The notes: generated by a model from the sequence alone, not told the origin. A DNA stretch of 64,000 nt from Pseudomonas sp. RC10 (GCF_038397775.1 NZ_CP151650.1:868001-932000); one strand, 5' to 3'; shown: positions 34,937-44,543, counted from the stretch's first letter. Program-made: numbers and translations.

Positions 34937-35162
34937 TCATGGCGACTCATCGATCTGCTGAACCATTGACGAGGCGGCACTCACCGCCGCGAAATATCAG
35001 GCTGGCGCCCAGTGAAGCAACGGAAGCCCAGTCCGGCTCAACGGGCGGTGCCCTGATCCCTTCACCTCCTCAATGGAGTCGTAGCCAATTACGCCAGACC
35101 TTTCTGATTCACCAGCTGTCGATTGCAGGAGTTTCGCACTTGGGCGGACAAGGGGGGCGTAA

Positions 35163-35879
35163 ATGATCGGCGTGGTGATTCCTGCACACAATGAAGAAAA
35201 TCACATTCACCAGTGCGTGCTTTCCATAATCGAAGCCGCCAATCACTCAGGCCTAAATGGCATGCCAGTCCGGCTGGTTGTGGTGTTGGATGCTTGCACG
35301 GACGCTACTGAGGGCGTGGCAGCTTCAGCGGGTGCTATGGTTCTGAACGTCCACCACAAAAATGTCGGAAAGGCTCGTGGAGCAGGTGCAGAACTGCTTC
35401 TAAAGCTTGGTGTGGGATGGCTGGCGTTCACTGACGCCGACACGATTGTCCCGCCGGACTGGTTGTTTCGGCAGATTGAAGCCAATGCTGATGCCGTGTG
35501 CGGAATCGTGGAGGTCGACAGCTGGCGTGGGTATGGTGACAGGGTGAGGGAACACTATCTGAACCTGTATCAATTTAAAGATGAACATCGCCATGTACAT
35601 GGAGCAAATTTGGGCGTGAGTGCACAAGCCTACCGCCGGGCCGGCGGATTCCAGCCGCTTCCGAGCCATGAGGACGTAAGGCTTGTTGCAGATCTTGAAA
35701 GCACAGGGGCTCGCATCGCCTGGACATCTAGAAATCCAGTGATCACAAGCGCTCGGACGGACTACAAGTGTCGGGAAGGATTTGGTGAGTACCTTACGAA
35801 CCTGGCGATTTCGTTGTGTTCCAACCCGTCTGCACTCGAATCTTCCAATCCAGTAAACACGCAATGGGGTGAGCCTTGA
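35163..35879 (+). CDS. Family 2 glycosyltransferase
   Basis: 238 residues with a GT-A fold: VVIPAHNEENHIHQCVLSI, LVVVLDACTDATEG, the metal-binding TDADTIVPP (D-x-D), and FQPLPSHEDVRLVADLE near the acceptor site. No membrane helices, so it is cytosolic. Substrate unknown. No other sugar genes are near it. Confidence 0.85.
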   Translation: MIGVVIPAHNEENHIHQCVLSIIEAANHSGLNGMPVRLVVVLDACTDATEGVAASAGAMVLNVHHKNVGKARGAGAELLLKLGVGWLAFTDADTIVPPDWLFRQIEANADAVCGIVEVDSWRGYGDRVREHYLNLYQFKDEHRHVHGANLGVSAQAYRRAGGFQPLPSHEDVRLVADLESTGARIAWTSRNPVITSARTDYKCREGFGEYLTNLAISLCSNPSALESSNPVNTQWGEP

Positions 35880-35957
35880 CGGCTGGCTCCGTGAAATGGG
35901 ACAGGGCTGACAGGTGCGTTTATGTTTCAGAAACGGAAGTTTAATGGAGCGAGCTAA

Positions 35958-36470
35958 ATGGACACTCACGAACGAGAGATGCTCGACAGGCGTTATCCCG
36001 TTGAGGAGGACATCGCGCTTCAGCGGCGGATTTGGCGTTTTGAACGCATTGGCTGGTATGCCTTAGTCATCGTCGTCGCCCTGACGCTTTGCGGTCTGTT
36101 TTCGCATGGAGCCCTTAGTTCGGCCACGGCTACCTCCTCGGCAAAAGACCTAGTGGTCGAGTACGAGAGGTTCCACCGCAGCGGTGCGGTCAATCCAATG
36201 ATCATCCATAGTCGTGGGGTTCCAGGCCAGACCCATACTGTCTTCATTTCTGAGGATATGCTTGAGGGCTTTAGCATTGACTCAATGCAACCCCAGCCCG
36301 TGGGTTCTACAGGTAGCCGGCAGGGGCTGCGCCTCCGGTTGATGGGAGACTCTCAAGGTGAAAGCGCTTTGTACTTGGCTTGGCGCAGCGACGGCGTAGG
36401 TGTTGTCAAAAGCGAGATCGCCATCGACGGCGGTGGGAAAGTTTCACTCACTCAATTCATCTATCCATAG
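35958..36470 (+). CDS. Unknown single-pass membrane protein
   Basis: 170 residues, a basic N-terminus (LQRRIWRFERIG), one helix (about 33-52, YALVIVVALTLCGLFS) and a periplasmic beta-rich domain. The next gene (DUF421) begins 8 bp after the stop, so they form an operon; the pair is common in Pseudomonas as I recall it. Confidence 0.7.
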   Translation: MDTHEREMLDRRYPVEEDIALQRRIWRFERIGWYALVIVVALTLCGLFSHGALSSATATSSAKDLVVEYERFHRSGAVNPMIIHSRGVPGQTHTVFISEDMLEGFSIDSMQPQPVGSTGSRQGLRLRLMGDSQGESALYLAWRSDGVGVVKSEIAIDGGGKVSLTQFIYP

Positions 36471-36477
36471 GTACGAA

Positions 36478-36921
36478 ATGGACGCAGTTTTGCGGGCAGC
36501 CGCCATTTATCTCGCACTGATGGTGCTCTTTCGGATTTCTGGACGAAGAGCCTTGGGGGAAATGACATCTTTCGACTTCGTCCTTTTATTGATTATTGGA
36601 GAAGCGACTCAGCAGGCACTCTTGGGCGACGACTTCTCAATCACTAATGCCGTTTTGGTGATCGTGACGCTGCTTTCCATTGATATCGGTTTCTCGCTTC
36701 TCAAGAGGCGCTCTAAACGCATCGGAAAGCTTATCGATGGTGGGCCAACAATCATCGTCGAGAACGGAGTGTTCCTGCGGCACCGGATGCACGAAGCGCG
36801 GGTGCAAGAGGATGACGTAATGCAGGCCGCTCGATTAGGCCCGGGGGTTGAAAGCGTTGATCAGATCAAGTTCGCGATTATCGAGCGCAATGGGAAGATT
36901 TCTATTATCCGCAACGAGTGA
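36478..36921 (+). CDS. DUF421 (YetF-type) membrane protein
   Basis: 147 residues with two or three N-terminal helices (AAIYLALMVLFRISG, FVLLLIIGEATQQALL, AVLVIVTLLSIDIG) and a cytoplasmic domain with GGPTIIVENGVFLRHRM and EDDVMQAARLGPGVES, the DUF421 signature. Members are linked to stress and spore membranes in other bacteria, but the activity is unknown. Operon with the preceding gene. Confidence 0.85.
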   Translation: MDAVLRAAAIYLALMVLFRISGRRALGEMTSFDFVLLLIIGEATQQALLGDDFSITNAVLVIVTLLSIDIGFSLLKRRSKRIGKLIDGGPTIIVENGVFLRHRMHEARVQEDDVMQAARLGPGVESVDQIKFAIIERNGKISIIRNE

Positions 36922-37003
36922 CTGGCTGTCGCTCTACACTTCTCGAAAGCTATACGCGCACATCTGCAGCCTACCGCAGGCTGCAGAAGCATATCCTGGA
37001 CAA

Positions 37004-37225
37004 TCAGCCTTTACTGTGCTCTTTGGATGTAGGTGGTTCAGCGACGCCGCGTGGCCCGGCGATTCCCCATATGGCCAGCCCAATCACGGGCAGAATCAGG
37101 ATGAGTACGGCCCACCCGGCCTTGGTGCCAGATGATTTGCTCGTTCGCCAGACGCTGGCGATTGCCCAAATATCAACCAGCAGGAGGACGAGTGCCAATA
37201 TCCACCAGATAGCGGTCAGTTCCAT
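37004..37225 (-). CDS. PLDc_N-type two-helix membrane protein
   Basis: 73 residues: two helices (IWWILALVLLLVDIWAIASV and AGWAVLILILPVIGLAIWGI) with a basic loop SKSSGTKAG, the pattern of the phospholipase D N-terminal (PLDc_N) domain standing alone. GGAGG lies about 6 bp before the ATG. Function unknown; 20 bp downstream of the alcohol dehydrogenase gene and probably co-transcribed. Confidence 0.75.
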   Translation of the reverse strand: MELTAIWWILALVLLLVDIWAIASVWRTSKSSGTKAGWAVLILILPVIGLAIWGIAGPRGVAEPPTSKEHSKG

Positions 37226-37245
37226 TTAACACCTCCATTGCCTGA

Positions 37246-38469
37246 TTAAACAGCGGGTATCGCAGCCGGGGAATCCGTTTCCGGCAGCACAACATCGTTC
37301 CTGCCCGGCGTAAGAATGACCTTGCGGCAATCTTCCTGCTTCTTGTCGAAAATCTTGTAGCCTTCAGCGGCCTGCTCCAACGACATCCTGTGGGTGATGA
37401 TCGCTTCAGGAGAGATGTGTCCCAGCTCGATGTGCTCAAGCAGCTCTGGTAGGAAGCGCTGCACGTGAGTCTGGCCCATCTTGAACGTCAACCCCTTATC
37501 GAAAGCATCCCCAAACAGGAACCCGTGAATGAAGCCGGAGTAGACGCCCGGCACGCTGACGGTGCCCCCGCGCCGTACTGCAGCGATACATTGGCGTAGC
37601 GCCTTACCGCTGCTGCCTTCAAGTTTGAGGGTGGCGAGAATGGTTTCAGTGGTGCTGCCTTTAGCTTCAAAGCCGACTGCGTCCACTACGCCATCGACCC
37701 CACGCATGCCTGGGGTTTGCCGGATGATCGAGTCGGCAGGGTCGTCGTCTTCATCGAAGTTGATGGGAATAACATTGTAGGTCTGCTGCGCGTAGGCGAG
37801 CCGGTAGGGGTGGTGATCGACCATGAAGATGCGCTCTGCACCCAGCATTCGGGCGACGGCTGCGCACAGCAGGCCGACCGGGCCAGCGCCGTAGATGGCG
37901 ATGCTCGAGCCTTGGCCGATGCCGGCGTTGGTGACCGCCTGATACGCGGTGGGCAGGATGTCCGACAGGAATAGCACCTTCTCGTCCGCCAGCGTGCCCG
38001 GAACCTTGAACGGCCCGGTGTTGGCTTTCGGCACACGCACATATTCGGCTTGGCCACCGGGAATACCGCCATACATATGGCTGAACCCGAACAGCGCCGC
38101 GCCCGGTGGGATGGCTTTCTTGTTCATGATCGCACCACGACCGGTATTGGTCGTTTCACAGGCCGCGAATAAATCCAGCTGGCAGAAGAAGCAGTCACCG
38201 CAGGCGATGACGAAAGGGATCACCACTCGATCCCCCGGCTGCACGGCGGTCACCGCCGAGCCCGTTTCTTCGACAATACCCATGAACTCATGACCGAAAA
38301 TGTCTCCATGCTCCACGGTCGGGATCTTGCCGCGATAAAGGTGCAGGTCTGAGCCGCAGATCGCCGTCGCGGTGACCCGCAGAATGATGTCGTCCGGCGC
38401 TTCGATGATCGGGTCGGGAACGGTGTCGACCTTGACATCATGGGCACCATGATAGGTGAGAGCTCGCAT
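37246..38469 (-). CDS. Zinc-dependent alcohol dehydrogenase family protein
   Basis: 407 residues of the medium-chain dehydrogenase family. The catalytic zinc site is seen in [14 protein letters not shown] and IFGHEFMG; the four structural-zinc cysteines in [15 protein letters not shown]; the NAD site in [14 protein letters not shown]. The overall sequence is closest to formaldehyde dehydrogenase-like enzymes; substrate not certain. CGGAG precedes ATG 38,469; earlier in-frame starts lack a ribosome site. Confidence 0.93.
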   Translation of the reverse strand: MRALTYHGAHDVKVDTVPDPIIEAPDDIILRVTATAICGSDLHLYRGKIPTVEHGDIFGHEFMGIVEETGSAVTAVQPGDRVVIPFVIACGDCFFCQLDLFAACETTNTGRGAIMNKKAIPPGAALFGFSHMYGGIPGGQAEYVRVPKANTGPFKVPGTLADEKVLFLSDILPTAYQAVTNAGIGQGSSIAIYGAGPVGLLCAAVARMLGAERIFMVDHHPYRLAYAQQTYNVIPINFDEDDDPADSIIRQTPGMRGVDGVVDAVGFEAKGSTTETILATLKLEGSSGKALRQCIAAVRRGGTVSVPGVYSGFIHGFLFGDAFDKGLTFKMGQTHVQRFLPELLEHIELGHISPEAIITHRMSLEQAAEGYKIFDKKQEDCRKVILTPGRNDVVLPETDSPAAIPAV

Positions 38470-38680
38470 ATTGTTTTCTCCGCTGTTTAGTGTGGCTTCT
38501 AAGCAGCGGAGCCGGGCCGAACCTTTAAGTTCAGGACTTCGACAGCATATGGGATCAGTGGTTAGCAGTCGTGGCGCGCGGTTCATTAAATCTATCAGCG
38601 GTCAGAAATTTGAGAGGAAGGTCTGACGGCCAGGTCACAACAGTATTCGCGTTGCTGATTCAGCAATACTGAGGTGTCTC

Positions 38681-39184
38681 ATGATCCCTGACGAAGCGGT
38701 TGCGTATTTGAAAGAGCACTCTTTGCTGCTGGCTACCGCTGAATCATGCACGGCGGGTCGCATCGTTGCGCTTTTGGCAGAGGTGCCAGGAAGTGGTTCG
38801 ATGGTCGAATGCGGTTATGTGGTTTATTCGCCTGAGGCCAAACAGCGTCTCTTGGGCGTCAGCGCCGATACCATCGAGCGCTTCAATCTCACCAGCGTCG
38901 AGGTTGCCCGAGAGATGGCGCGAGGTGCATTGCAGGACAGCCCAGCTAATGTATCGATTGCCACGACTGGTTTGTGTGGAACCGAAGACGTCGACGGCAT
39001 ACCGGCTGGGACGGTTTGTTTCGCGTGGGGCTTTGTTCACGACGGGCGGATCAAGATTTTCACTCGAACTCAACGTTTCTTTGGAGACCGGCAGGCCATG
39101 CAACACGACGCGGCCATCCACGCGTTAGGCGCAATCTCGAGTTTTCATCAGCAGGTGGTGGCGGCTGAGCCGGTTGACCGTTAG
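38681..39184 (+). CDS. CinA-family nicotinamide-nucleotide amidohydrolase (PncC-type)
   Basis: 167 residues covering only the C-terminal amidase domain of CinA, which converts nicotinamide mononucleotide to nicotinate mononucleotide. Motifs: LATAESCTAGRIVALLAEVPGS in two parts, ECGYVVYSPEAKQ and ATTGLCGTEDVDGIPAGTV. The usual TGIAGP is changed to TGLCGT. It is likely an extra paralogue of the housekeeping gene. Confidence 0.88.
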   Translation: MIPDEAVAYLKEHSLLLATAESCTAGRIVALLAEVPGSGSMVECGYVVYSPEAKQRLLGVSADTIERFNLTSVEVAREMARGALQDSPANVSIATTGLCGTEDVDGIPAGTVCFAWGFVHDGRIKIFTRTQRFFGDRQAMQHDAAIHALGAISSFHQQVVAAEPVDR

Positions 39185-39219
39185 AGAACGCCGATCACAC
39201 ACCGCACGGACGAAGAACT

Positions 39220-39617
39220 ATGAAATTTAGCTTGATTGCTCGGGCACTTTCCAACTGGATGGGTAGCCCCAAGATGTTTTAACGGCTTTGTTTTTTGTAT
39301 GCGTCTGGGCGGTTACGGGCCCCTGGTTTCACTACAGTGAGGCCTGGGAGCTAGTGATTAATACATCCACTACGATCATCACCTTTTTGATGGTTTTCCT
39401 TATCCAGAACACTCAAAACCGCGACACAGACATCATGCATCTCAAAGTGGATGAGCTGCTGCGCGCAACCAAAGACGCCCAAAATGCGTTGCTCAGCCTA
39501 GACAGCCTCGACGAGGACGAACTGCAAGCGCTTCGCAAGAAATACAAAGCGCTTGGCAGTGAGGAAGTCAACGATCCAAAAGTACCCCCAAATGATCACG
39601 TCGGACTTATTTCCTGA
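39220..39617 (+). pseudogene. Low-affinity iron permease family protein, frameshifted
   Basis: ATG 39,220 begins [19 protein letters not shown] and hits TAA at 39,280. One base lost from the T run at 39,277-39,280 explains it: an added T would give [19 protein letters not shown], joining to the remaining family sequence [20 protein letters not shown]. The rest is intact to 39,617. It is either a true pseudogene or a homopolymer sequencing error. Family role: small inner-membrane protein of uncertain transport function. Confidence 0.75.
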
Positions 39618-39796
39618 GTCGCTACCTGGCTGTCATGGTCGGCTTTTGACTTACCCAAAACGTAGCAAGGGTGAAGCTGACCGTTGGGATGCGTGGTCAC
39701 TACCACGGTGAGCAATTTCCATCCTTCCTGCAGCTTGGTATTCGCGTCGTTGGTGTTCAGCGCTTCCATCACGTGATGGGCCTCGTACAAATGCAT
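39596..39796 (-). CDS. DUF1737-like small protein
   Basis: 66 residues; [20 protein letters not shown], then [18 protein letters not shown] and HPCYVLGKS, the pattern of DUF1737-like proteins (a short beta-rich domain around a conserved Gly-Trp). It overlaps the end of the iron permease gene by 22 bp. Function unknown. Confidence 0.6.
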   Translation of the reverse strand: MHLYEAHHVMEALNTNDANTKLQEGWKLLTVVVTTHPNGQLHPCYVLGKSKADHDSQVATQEISPT

Positions 39797-39848
39797 GGCA
39801 GTACCTTTGTTATGGCCTAAGTTGATGACGACAGGTCAGGTGCAATTC

Positions 39849-40073
39849 CTAGCCTTTTGTTTTTGCCGGATCCGCACGTCGCGGATAGGTGCGCTCCTCT
39901 TGAATCGTGCCGTCCTCCTTATGAATTTTCAGTGAGGCGGTTTTCCCCTCCAGAAACTCGCTGGCGAGCGAGGTGATCTCGGCTTTGGTCGAAGCGGTTT
40001 TAGAGGCGCGGCCAGCGCCTTGCTTCGTGAGTGCCCAGCCCTTATCGGTTTTGGTGATGTGGTAGTTATCCAT
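39849..40073 (-). CDS. DUF2188 protein
   Basis: 74 residues from ATG 40,073 (GAGGAAA upstream). MDNYHITKTDKGWALTKQG, GRASKTASTKAEITSLA and ASLKIHKEDGTIQEERTYP give the DUF2188 pattern of a short beta-sheet with one helix. It begins 23 bp after the ligase fusion gene in the same direction, so it is probably in its operon. Confidence 0.85.
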   Translation of the reverse strand: MDNYHITKTDKGWALTKQGAGRASKTASTKAEITSLASEFLEGKTASLKIHKEDGTIQEERTYPRRADPAKTKG

Positions 40074-40096
40074 GATGTTTTCCTCGAGTGATCCCG

Positions 40097-43000
40097 CTAT
40101 TTGATGCCTACCCGCCGACGCATTTCGGCGGTGATGGTCTGCCGAGTTGTCGGCAAATCGGCCCACGGATCGCTATCAAGCTGCCCCAGGCGTTCATGAA
40201 GGTTGTGAATGTTCCAGACGTTGGCACCTTTGATCTCAAGCAGCTCCTCGCGAAAGATGGGTACCGAGACCGGAAGCCCCTCCCGCGTGCGCACTGAGTA
40301 AGCGCAGATCGTCGTGGCGCCCAGGCCATTTCGCAGGTAATCGATAAAGATGCGCCCCACACGGTTTTTCGGCCCCGAGACGGCTGAGAAACGATCCGGC
40401 AGCAGCTTGGCGATGTGTTTGACGATGGCGTGGCTGAAGCCCTTTACAGCCTCCCAGTCCGCCTTGGGTGTGAGCGGCACGACCAGGTGAATGCCTTTGC
40501 CGCCACTGGTCTTGAGGAAAGACTTGAGTCCCAGTTCATCGAGCACCGCCAAGGTCAATTGCGTGGCCTCCACCATGCTCTTCCACGGCAGCGCGGGATC
40601 AGGGTCGAGGTCGAGTACGAAACGGTCGGGGCGCTCCAGATCTTTGGAGACAGCGTTCCACGTGTGCAACTCCATCGCGGTCATCTGTACAGCCCCGATC
40701 AGGGCTTCGAGATTGTTGATAAGCATGACCGGATGGCCGGTGTACTCTTTGCCCATCGTCTCGATGCCCGGGATTGCCAGCCGATCAGCGTTCTTCTGGA
40801 AGAACAACTCGCCGGTGATGCCCTCAGGCGCCCTGACAAGCGCAACAGGGCGTTGCGCCAACTGTGGCAACAGCCAATCGGAGACGCTGATGTAGTAGTC
40901 CGCCAAGTCACGCTTGGTCGATCCGCTAGTGGGGTCAATGACGCGCCCGGGGTGGGTTAAGCGGATCTTTCCTGATGTCGACCCGGCAGCGGACTCTGAT
41001 TTATGAGTTGGGGCACCCTTGGCGGCTTTGGCTCGCGTGGCTTTCGCATCAGCGCTCTTTTCGACGTCTGAGGGCGGGGTAGGGCGTTCTTCAGTGATGG
41101 ACTTGGCCGGCTTGTCCGTGCGCAAGCCGTGGAACACCGCGTGTCTGACCGAGCCGTCCTTCGTGATCTCAGCGAATGCCACCTCGGCCAGCAACTGAGG
41201 CTTGAGCCAGTGCACGCCCTTGGCCTCGAAGCCAGTGGGTGGATTGACCACGGTCGCTTTCTTTACCTCCAGCGGGACGAGCTGATGGAAGATGGTGTTC
41301 AGTGTCGCTTCATTGAAGCCTGTCCCGACTTTGCCCGAAAACCGCAGTTCGCCGCTGTCGGCATCGTGAAGCCCCAGCAGCAGGGCACCGAATTTGCTCC
41401 GAGCGCCCTTTGGCTCGGTGTAGCCGACCACCACGAATTCCTGCCGGCGCTTGCACTTAAGTTTGATCCAGTCGCCGCTGCGCCTGGACACATAGGGGCT
41501 GCCTACGCGCTTTCCAATCAGGCCTTCCATCTTCATCTGACAGGCGCTGTTGAGCAGAGCGTCGGGGGCCTCCCCAAAGTCCTCAGAAAACCTGAGTATT
41601 TCGTCCTCGCTGGCTTCCAGCACTTTGGCCAAGGCAGCGCGCCTTTGCTCGACCGGCACCTCGCGTAAATCCATGCCGTTGAGGAAGGGCATGTCGAACA
41701 GGTAGTAAACGATATTGCCGCTGCGCTCGGATTCGAACGCGTTCTGCAATGCCTGGAAGTCAGGGACACCGTCCTCGTTGGCGACCACCATCTCGCCGTC
41801 CAGCCACGCAGAGGCCAGCCCGAGACTGGCGATGGCTTCGGCCTGGCGCGGGAGCTTGTGCGTCCAGTCATGGCCATTGCGGGTGAACAGTTGCACCTTC
41901 CCGTCATCCACTCTGGCCATGACCCGATAGCCGTCGAACTTGATCTCGTAGCGCCAGTCGCCGTCGGGGGCCGATTCCACCAGCGTCGCCAGCTCCGGTT
42001 TGATAGTGTCAGGGAGGTCTGCCGCCTGTGCCCCTTCAAGCTTGGCTTTCGCAGGCCTTATCTTGCGTGCTGGCACCTTCTCGACGGGTTTCGGCTCGGC
42101 AGCTTTGCCACCTCTTTTCCTGGCCACGATTGTCCGTTCGCTCAACACGCTGTCGGGCTGTTCCTTAACGATGTCGTAATCCGATTCGGCACGGGCAAAC
42201 TCGTCCTGATGCTTGATCAGGAACCATTGCTCCTGTTTGCCGGGAATATGGGTCTTCACCAGGTTCCATACGCCGCCAAGCTTCTCACCCTGCAACTCGA
42301 ACTTCAGTCGTCCCTTGGCGTAGGCTTCGGCGGGGTCTGACAATGGCTTCCAGATGCCCCGATCCCACACGATGACATCGCCAGCCCCGTAATGGCCCTC
42401 GGGGATGCTGCCTTCAAACGTCGCGTAATCGATGGGGTGATCTTCGACATGCACGGCCAAGCGTTTGGCTTTGGGGTCAAGGGAAGGGCCTTTGGGTACG
42501 GCCCAGCTCTTCAACGTACCATCCAGCTCCAACCGAAAATCATAATGAAGCCGGGTTGCATCGTGCTTCTGGATGCAGAACTGAAGCGCTTGATCGGAAG
42601 CTTTTTTCTTTGAGCCACGTTTGTGGTCGCTGCCGCCGGCTGGCTCGGACGTGGCGTTGAAGTCACGTTTGCGGTTGTACTCTTCAAGGCTCGAATGAGT
42701 TTCGCTGTGAGCTGGCAGCGAGGCAGCGGGTTGGCTTTTCTTCCGGGTTTTCTTTTCCGGCTTCTGTTGCGCATCCCCGATGCGAATCCAGGTGGGTGCG
42801 TGATCGCTCGCGTGCTCTTCGCCGCGCACCCAAGCGTCAACACCCGCATCTTGCAGACGTGGCGCCAGTACAGGGTTCAGCAGGAGGTGGTCGATGCGTA
42901 GGCCAGAGTTTTTCTGCCAATGCTGACGAAAGTAATCCCAAAACGTGTAGACGCGCTCGTCCGGATACAGGTGCCTAACCGAGTCGATCCAGCCTTGAGC

Positions 43001-43552
43001 CAGCAGCCGGCGGTAGCATTCGCGACTCTCGGGCTGAAGCAAAGCGTCCTTGAGCCACGAGCGTGGGTTGTAGATGTCTTCGTCAGTCGGCACCACATTG
43101 AAATCCCCGGCCAGCACGACTGGATGCTCACTGGCCTGCAATGACTTCGCGTGCTCGATCAGGTGTTCGAACCAACGGAGCTTGTAGTCGAATTTCGGGC
43201 CGGGCTGAGGGTTGCCGTTGGGCAGGTAGAGGCAGGCGACAATGACGCCATGCGCCGCTGCCTCGATGTACCGCGCCTGGGTATCGGCTTCCTCACCTGG
43301 CAAGCCCTTGTGAATCAGCAATGGCTCGGAGTCCCGCGCTAGAATGGCAACGCCGTTCCAGGAGGTCTGGCCGAGGTGCAGCGAGCCGTAGCCTGCGGCC
43401 TCAAGGTCTCGTGCCGGGAACGCTTTGTCCGGCGCCTTGAGTTCTTGTAGGCAGACGATGTCAGGCTGCTCACGGTCAAGCCATTGCAACAAATTGGGCA
43501 GTCGGGCGCCGATGCCATTCACGTTGTACGTGGCGATCTTCAGGTCTTGCAC
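40097..43552 (-). CDS. ligD: Exonuclease III-LigD fusion (AP endonuclease + PE + ligase + polymerase)
   Basis: An 1151-residue protein in one uninterrupted frame. Residues 1-265 are an exonuclease III/AP endonuclease: IATYNVNGIGARL, CLQELKAP (Glu37), LAGDFNVVPTDED and ASDHAPTWIRI. A basic linker follows (about 265-300), then a normal LigD beginning LEEYNRKRDF: the phosphoesterase domain (FCIQKHDATRLHYDFRLEL), the ATP-dependent ligase with Lys538 in YEIKFDGYRVM and the OB fold, another Lys/Ala-rich linker, and the primase-polymerase with LDLDPDPALPW. Normal LigD has about 840 residues. Used in non-homologous end joining with Ku; no Ku gene lies in this window. Confidence 0.92.
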   Translation of the reverse strand: MQDLKIATYNVNGIGARLPNLLQWLDREQPDIVCLQELKAPDKAFPARDLEAAGYGSLHLGQTSWNGVAILARDSEPLLIHKGLPGEEADTQARYIEAAAHGVIVACLYLPNGNPQPGPKFDYKLRWFEHLIEHAKSLQASEHPVVLAGDFNVVPTDEDIYNPRSWLKDALLQPESRECYRRLLAQGWIDSVRHLYPDERVYTFWDYFRQHWQKNSGLRIDHLLLNPVLAPRLQDAGVDAWVRGEEHASDHAPTWIRIGDAQQKPEKKTRKKSQPAASLPAHSETHSSLEEYNRKRDFNATSEPAGGSDHKRGSKKKASDQALQFCIQKHDATRLHYDFRLELDGTLKSWAVPKGPSLDPKAKRLAVHVEDHPIDYATFEGSIPEGHYGAGDVIVWDRGIWKPLSDPAEAYAKGRLKFELQGEKLGGVWNLVKTHIPGKQEQWFLIKHQDEFARAESDYDIVKEQPDSVLSERTIVARKRGGKAAEPKPVEKVPARKIRPAKAKLEGAQAADLPDTIKPELATLVESAPDGDWRYEIKFDGYRVMARVDDGKVQLFTRNGHDWTHKLPRQAEAIASLGLASAWLDGEMVVANEDGVPDFQALQNAFESERSGNIVYYLFDMPFLNGMDLREVPVEQRRAALAKVLEASEDEILRFSEDFGEAPDALLNSACQMKMEGLIGKRVGSPYVSRRSGDWIKLKCKRRQEFVVVGYTEPKGARSKFGALLLGLHDADSGELRFSGKVGTGFNEATLNTIFHQLVPLEVKKATVVNPPTGFEAKGVHWLKPQLLAEVAFAEITKDGSVRHAVFHGLRTDKPAKSITEERPTPPSDVEKSADAKATRAKAAKGAPTHKSESAAGSTSGKIRLTHPGRVIDPTSGSTKRDLADYYISVSDWLLPQLAQRPVALVRAPEGITGELFFQKNADRLAIPGIETMGKEYTGHPVMLINNLEALIGAVQMTAMELHTWNAVSKDLERPDRFVLDLDPDPALPWKSMVEATQLTLAVLDELGLKSFLKTSGGKGIHLVVPLTPKADWEAVKGFSHAIVKHIAKLLPDRFSAVSGPKNRVGRIFIDYLRNGLGATTICAYSVRTREGLPVSVPIFREELLEIKGANVWNIHNLHERLGQLDSDPWADLPTTRQTITAEMRRRVGIK

Positions 43553-43635
43553 CTTTACGTACCTTCCAGCAGTCCGAGCCTACTCATGTGAGGGTTTGCA
43601 GGGGGAGGAGTTCGCGATTTATCACGAGGGAATGA

Positions 43636-43659
43636 CCGTTCGAGAACTTCATCGAACGG
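43636..43659. promoter_or_regulatory. Inverted repeat, possible operator
   Basis: CCGTTCG (43,636-43,642) and CGAACGG (43,653-43,659) are perfect arms with 10 bp between, 63 bp before the acidic-protein gene and about 85 bp before the divergent ligase fusion. The spacing fits a dimeric regulator. Confidence 0.4.
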
Positions 43660-43721
43660 GAAGCACAAAGCGATTTCGAAACCTGTAGATCGCGACTCTT
43701 TCGTGGTCGAGCGAGGTGCTT

Positions 43722-43952
43722 ATGAACAGTTCCGCAATACCCGGTGATGACAGAGATGCCAATGATGCGATCAAGCCATTGGAACCAGGTCGTCCTGACG
43801 TCATGCCCAATCCTCCTCTTGGCAGCGACGAGGGTGATTCCAAGGACAACGAACCGGCGCCAATCCTCGATGGCGACATCCTGGTGGACGAGGACATGTC
43901 AGACGTAGAAGCCAATGACTCCGTGTCTCAGGAGCATCCACCGCAACGCTGA
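43722..43952 (+). CDS. Small acidic disordered protein
   Basis: 76 residues, MNSSAIPGDDRDANDAIKPL, with many Asp, Pro and Glu (GSDEGDSKDNEPAPILDGD) and no aromatic core; likely disordered. GAGG precedes ATG 43,722. Similar in style to the proteins at 33,009 and 53,738, though not clearly alignable. A terminator follows. Confidence 0.6.
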   Translation: MNSSAIPGDDRDANDAIKPLEPGRPDVMPNPPLGSDEGDSKDNEPAPILDGDILVDEDMSDVEANDSVSQEHPPQR

Positions 43953-43979
43953 TGGTGAAGGTGTTAATGATGGTTAAGG

Positions 43980-44005
43980 GCCGTCTTTCAAAGGCGGCTT
44001 TTTTT
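43980..44005. terminator. Rho-independent terminator between convergent genes
   Basis: Stem GCCGTCTT/AAGGCGGC (one G-T pair) with a small loop and T7 tail; it lies 27 bp after the acidic-protein gene and 1 bp before the stop of the convergent membrane protein gene. Confidence 0.7.
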
Positions 44006-44006
44006 A

Positions 44007-44543
44007 TCAGACCTTGATCGTCATGATGTGAATCAGCGCTGAGAACCCGCCGAGCAATATCCACAGAGTGAAAAAAATCCAAGGTGAGCGCATCGAAAAC
44101 TTCAGTGCATCCCGGTACCCACGCTGATTGGATTCCCGTTTAGCGAACAGCGGGGAATCATCGTACGCATCGCTCATTTTGGGCTGGCTTTGCAACAGAT
44201 TGCTTTGCTTCAGATACCAGTGGTCGATGATCTCGTACGCAGCCTTTATGCCCGACCAGGCATGCAGAGAAGTGATCAGGCCCAGAACTGACAAAAGAAT
44301 TGAGACCACCAGCGAGAAAATGTTGCCCCATTGCGGATTGATGTTCGCCATGGAGGGGCAGTAGGCAATCACCAGAAACGACTGCGCCCCCAGATAGGCG
44401 TTTGTCCGACTGGAGAGCATGGTCGTTTCGTACTGAATTTCCTTCCGATAGAAGTCCAGCCGATCTTTCAGCGATCCGAACATGATCGCGTCAGAAGCAT
44501 CCTGGACGACAGCCTCTGATCGCTGGGTGATGATTTGGCTCAT
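44007..44543 (-). CDS. Unknown four-helix membrane protein, third gene of an operon
   Basis: 178 residues with hydrophobic segments around 50-65, 75-97 and 152-172 and a large soluble loop (IIDHWYLKQSNLLQSQPKM). The layout resembles small DUF-type membrane proteins with cytosolic ends; not recognised. Its start overlaps the stop of the methyltransferase gene by 4 bp, so translation is coupled. Confidence 0.7.
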   Translation of the reverse strand: MSQIITQRSEAVVQDASDAIMFGSLKDRLDFYRKEIQYETTMLSSRTNAYLGAQSFLVIAYCPSMANINPQWGNIFSLVVSILLSVLGLITSLHAWSGIKAAYEIIDHWYLKQSNLLQSQPKMSDAYDDSPLFAKRESNQRGYRDALKFSMRSPWIFFTLWILLGGFSALIHIMTIKV

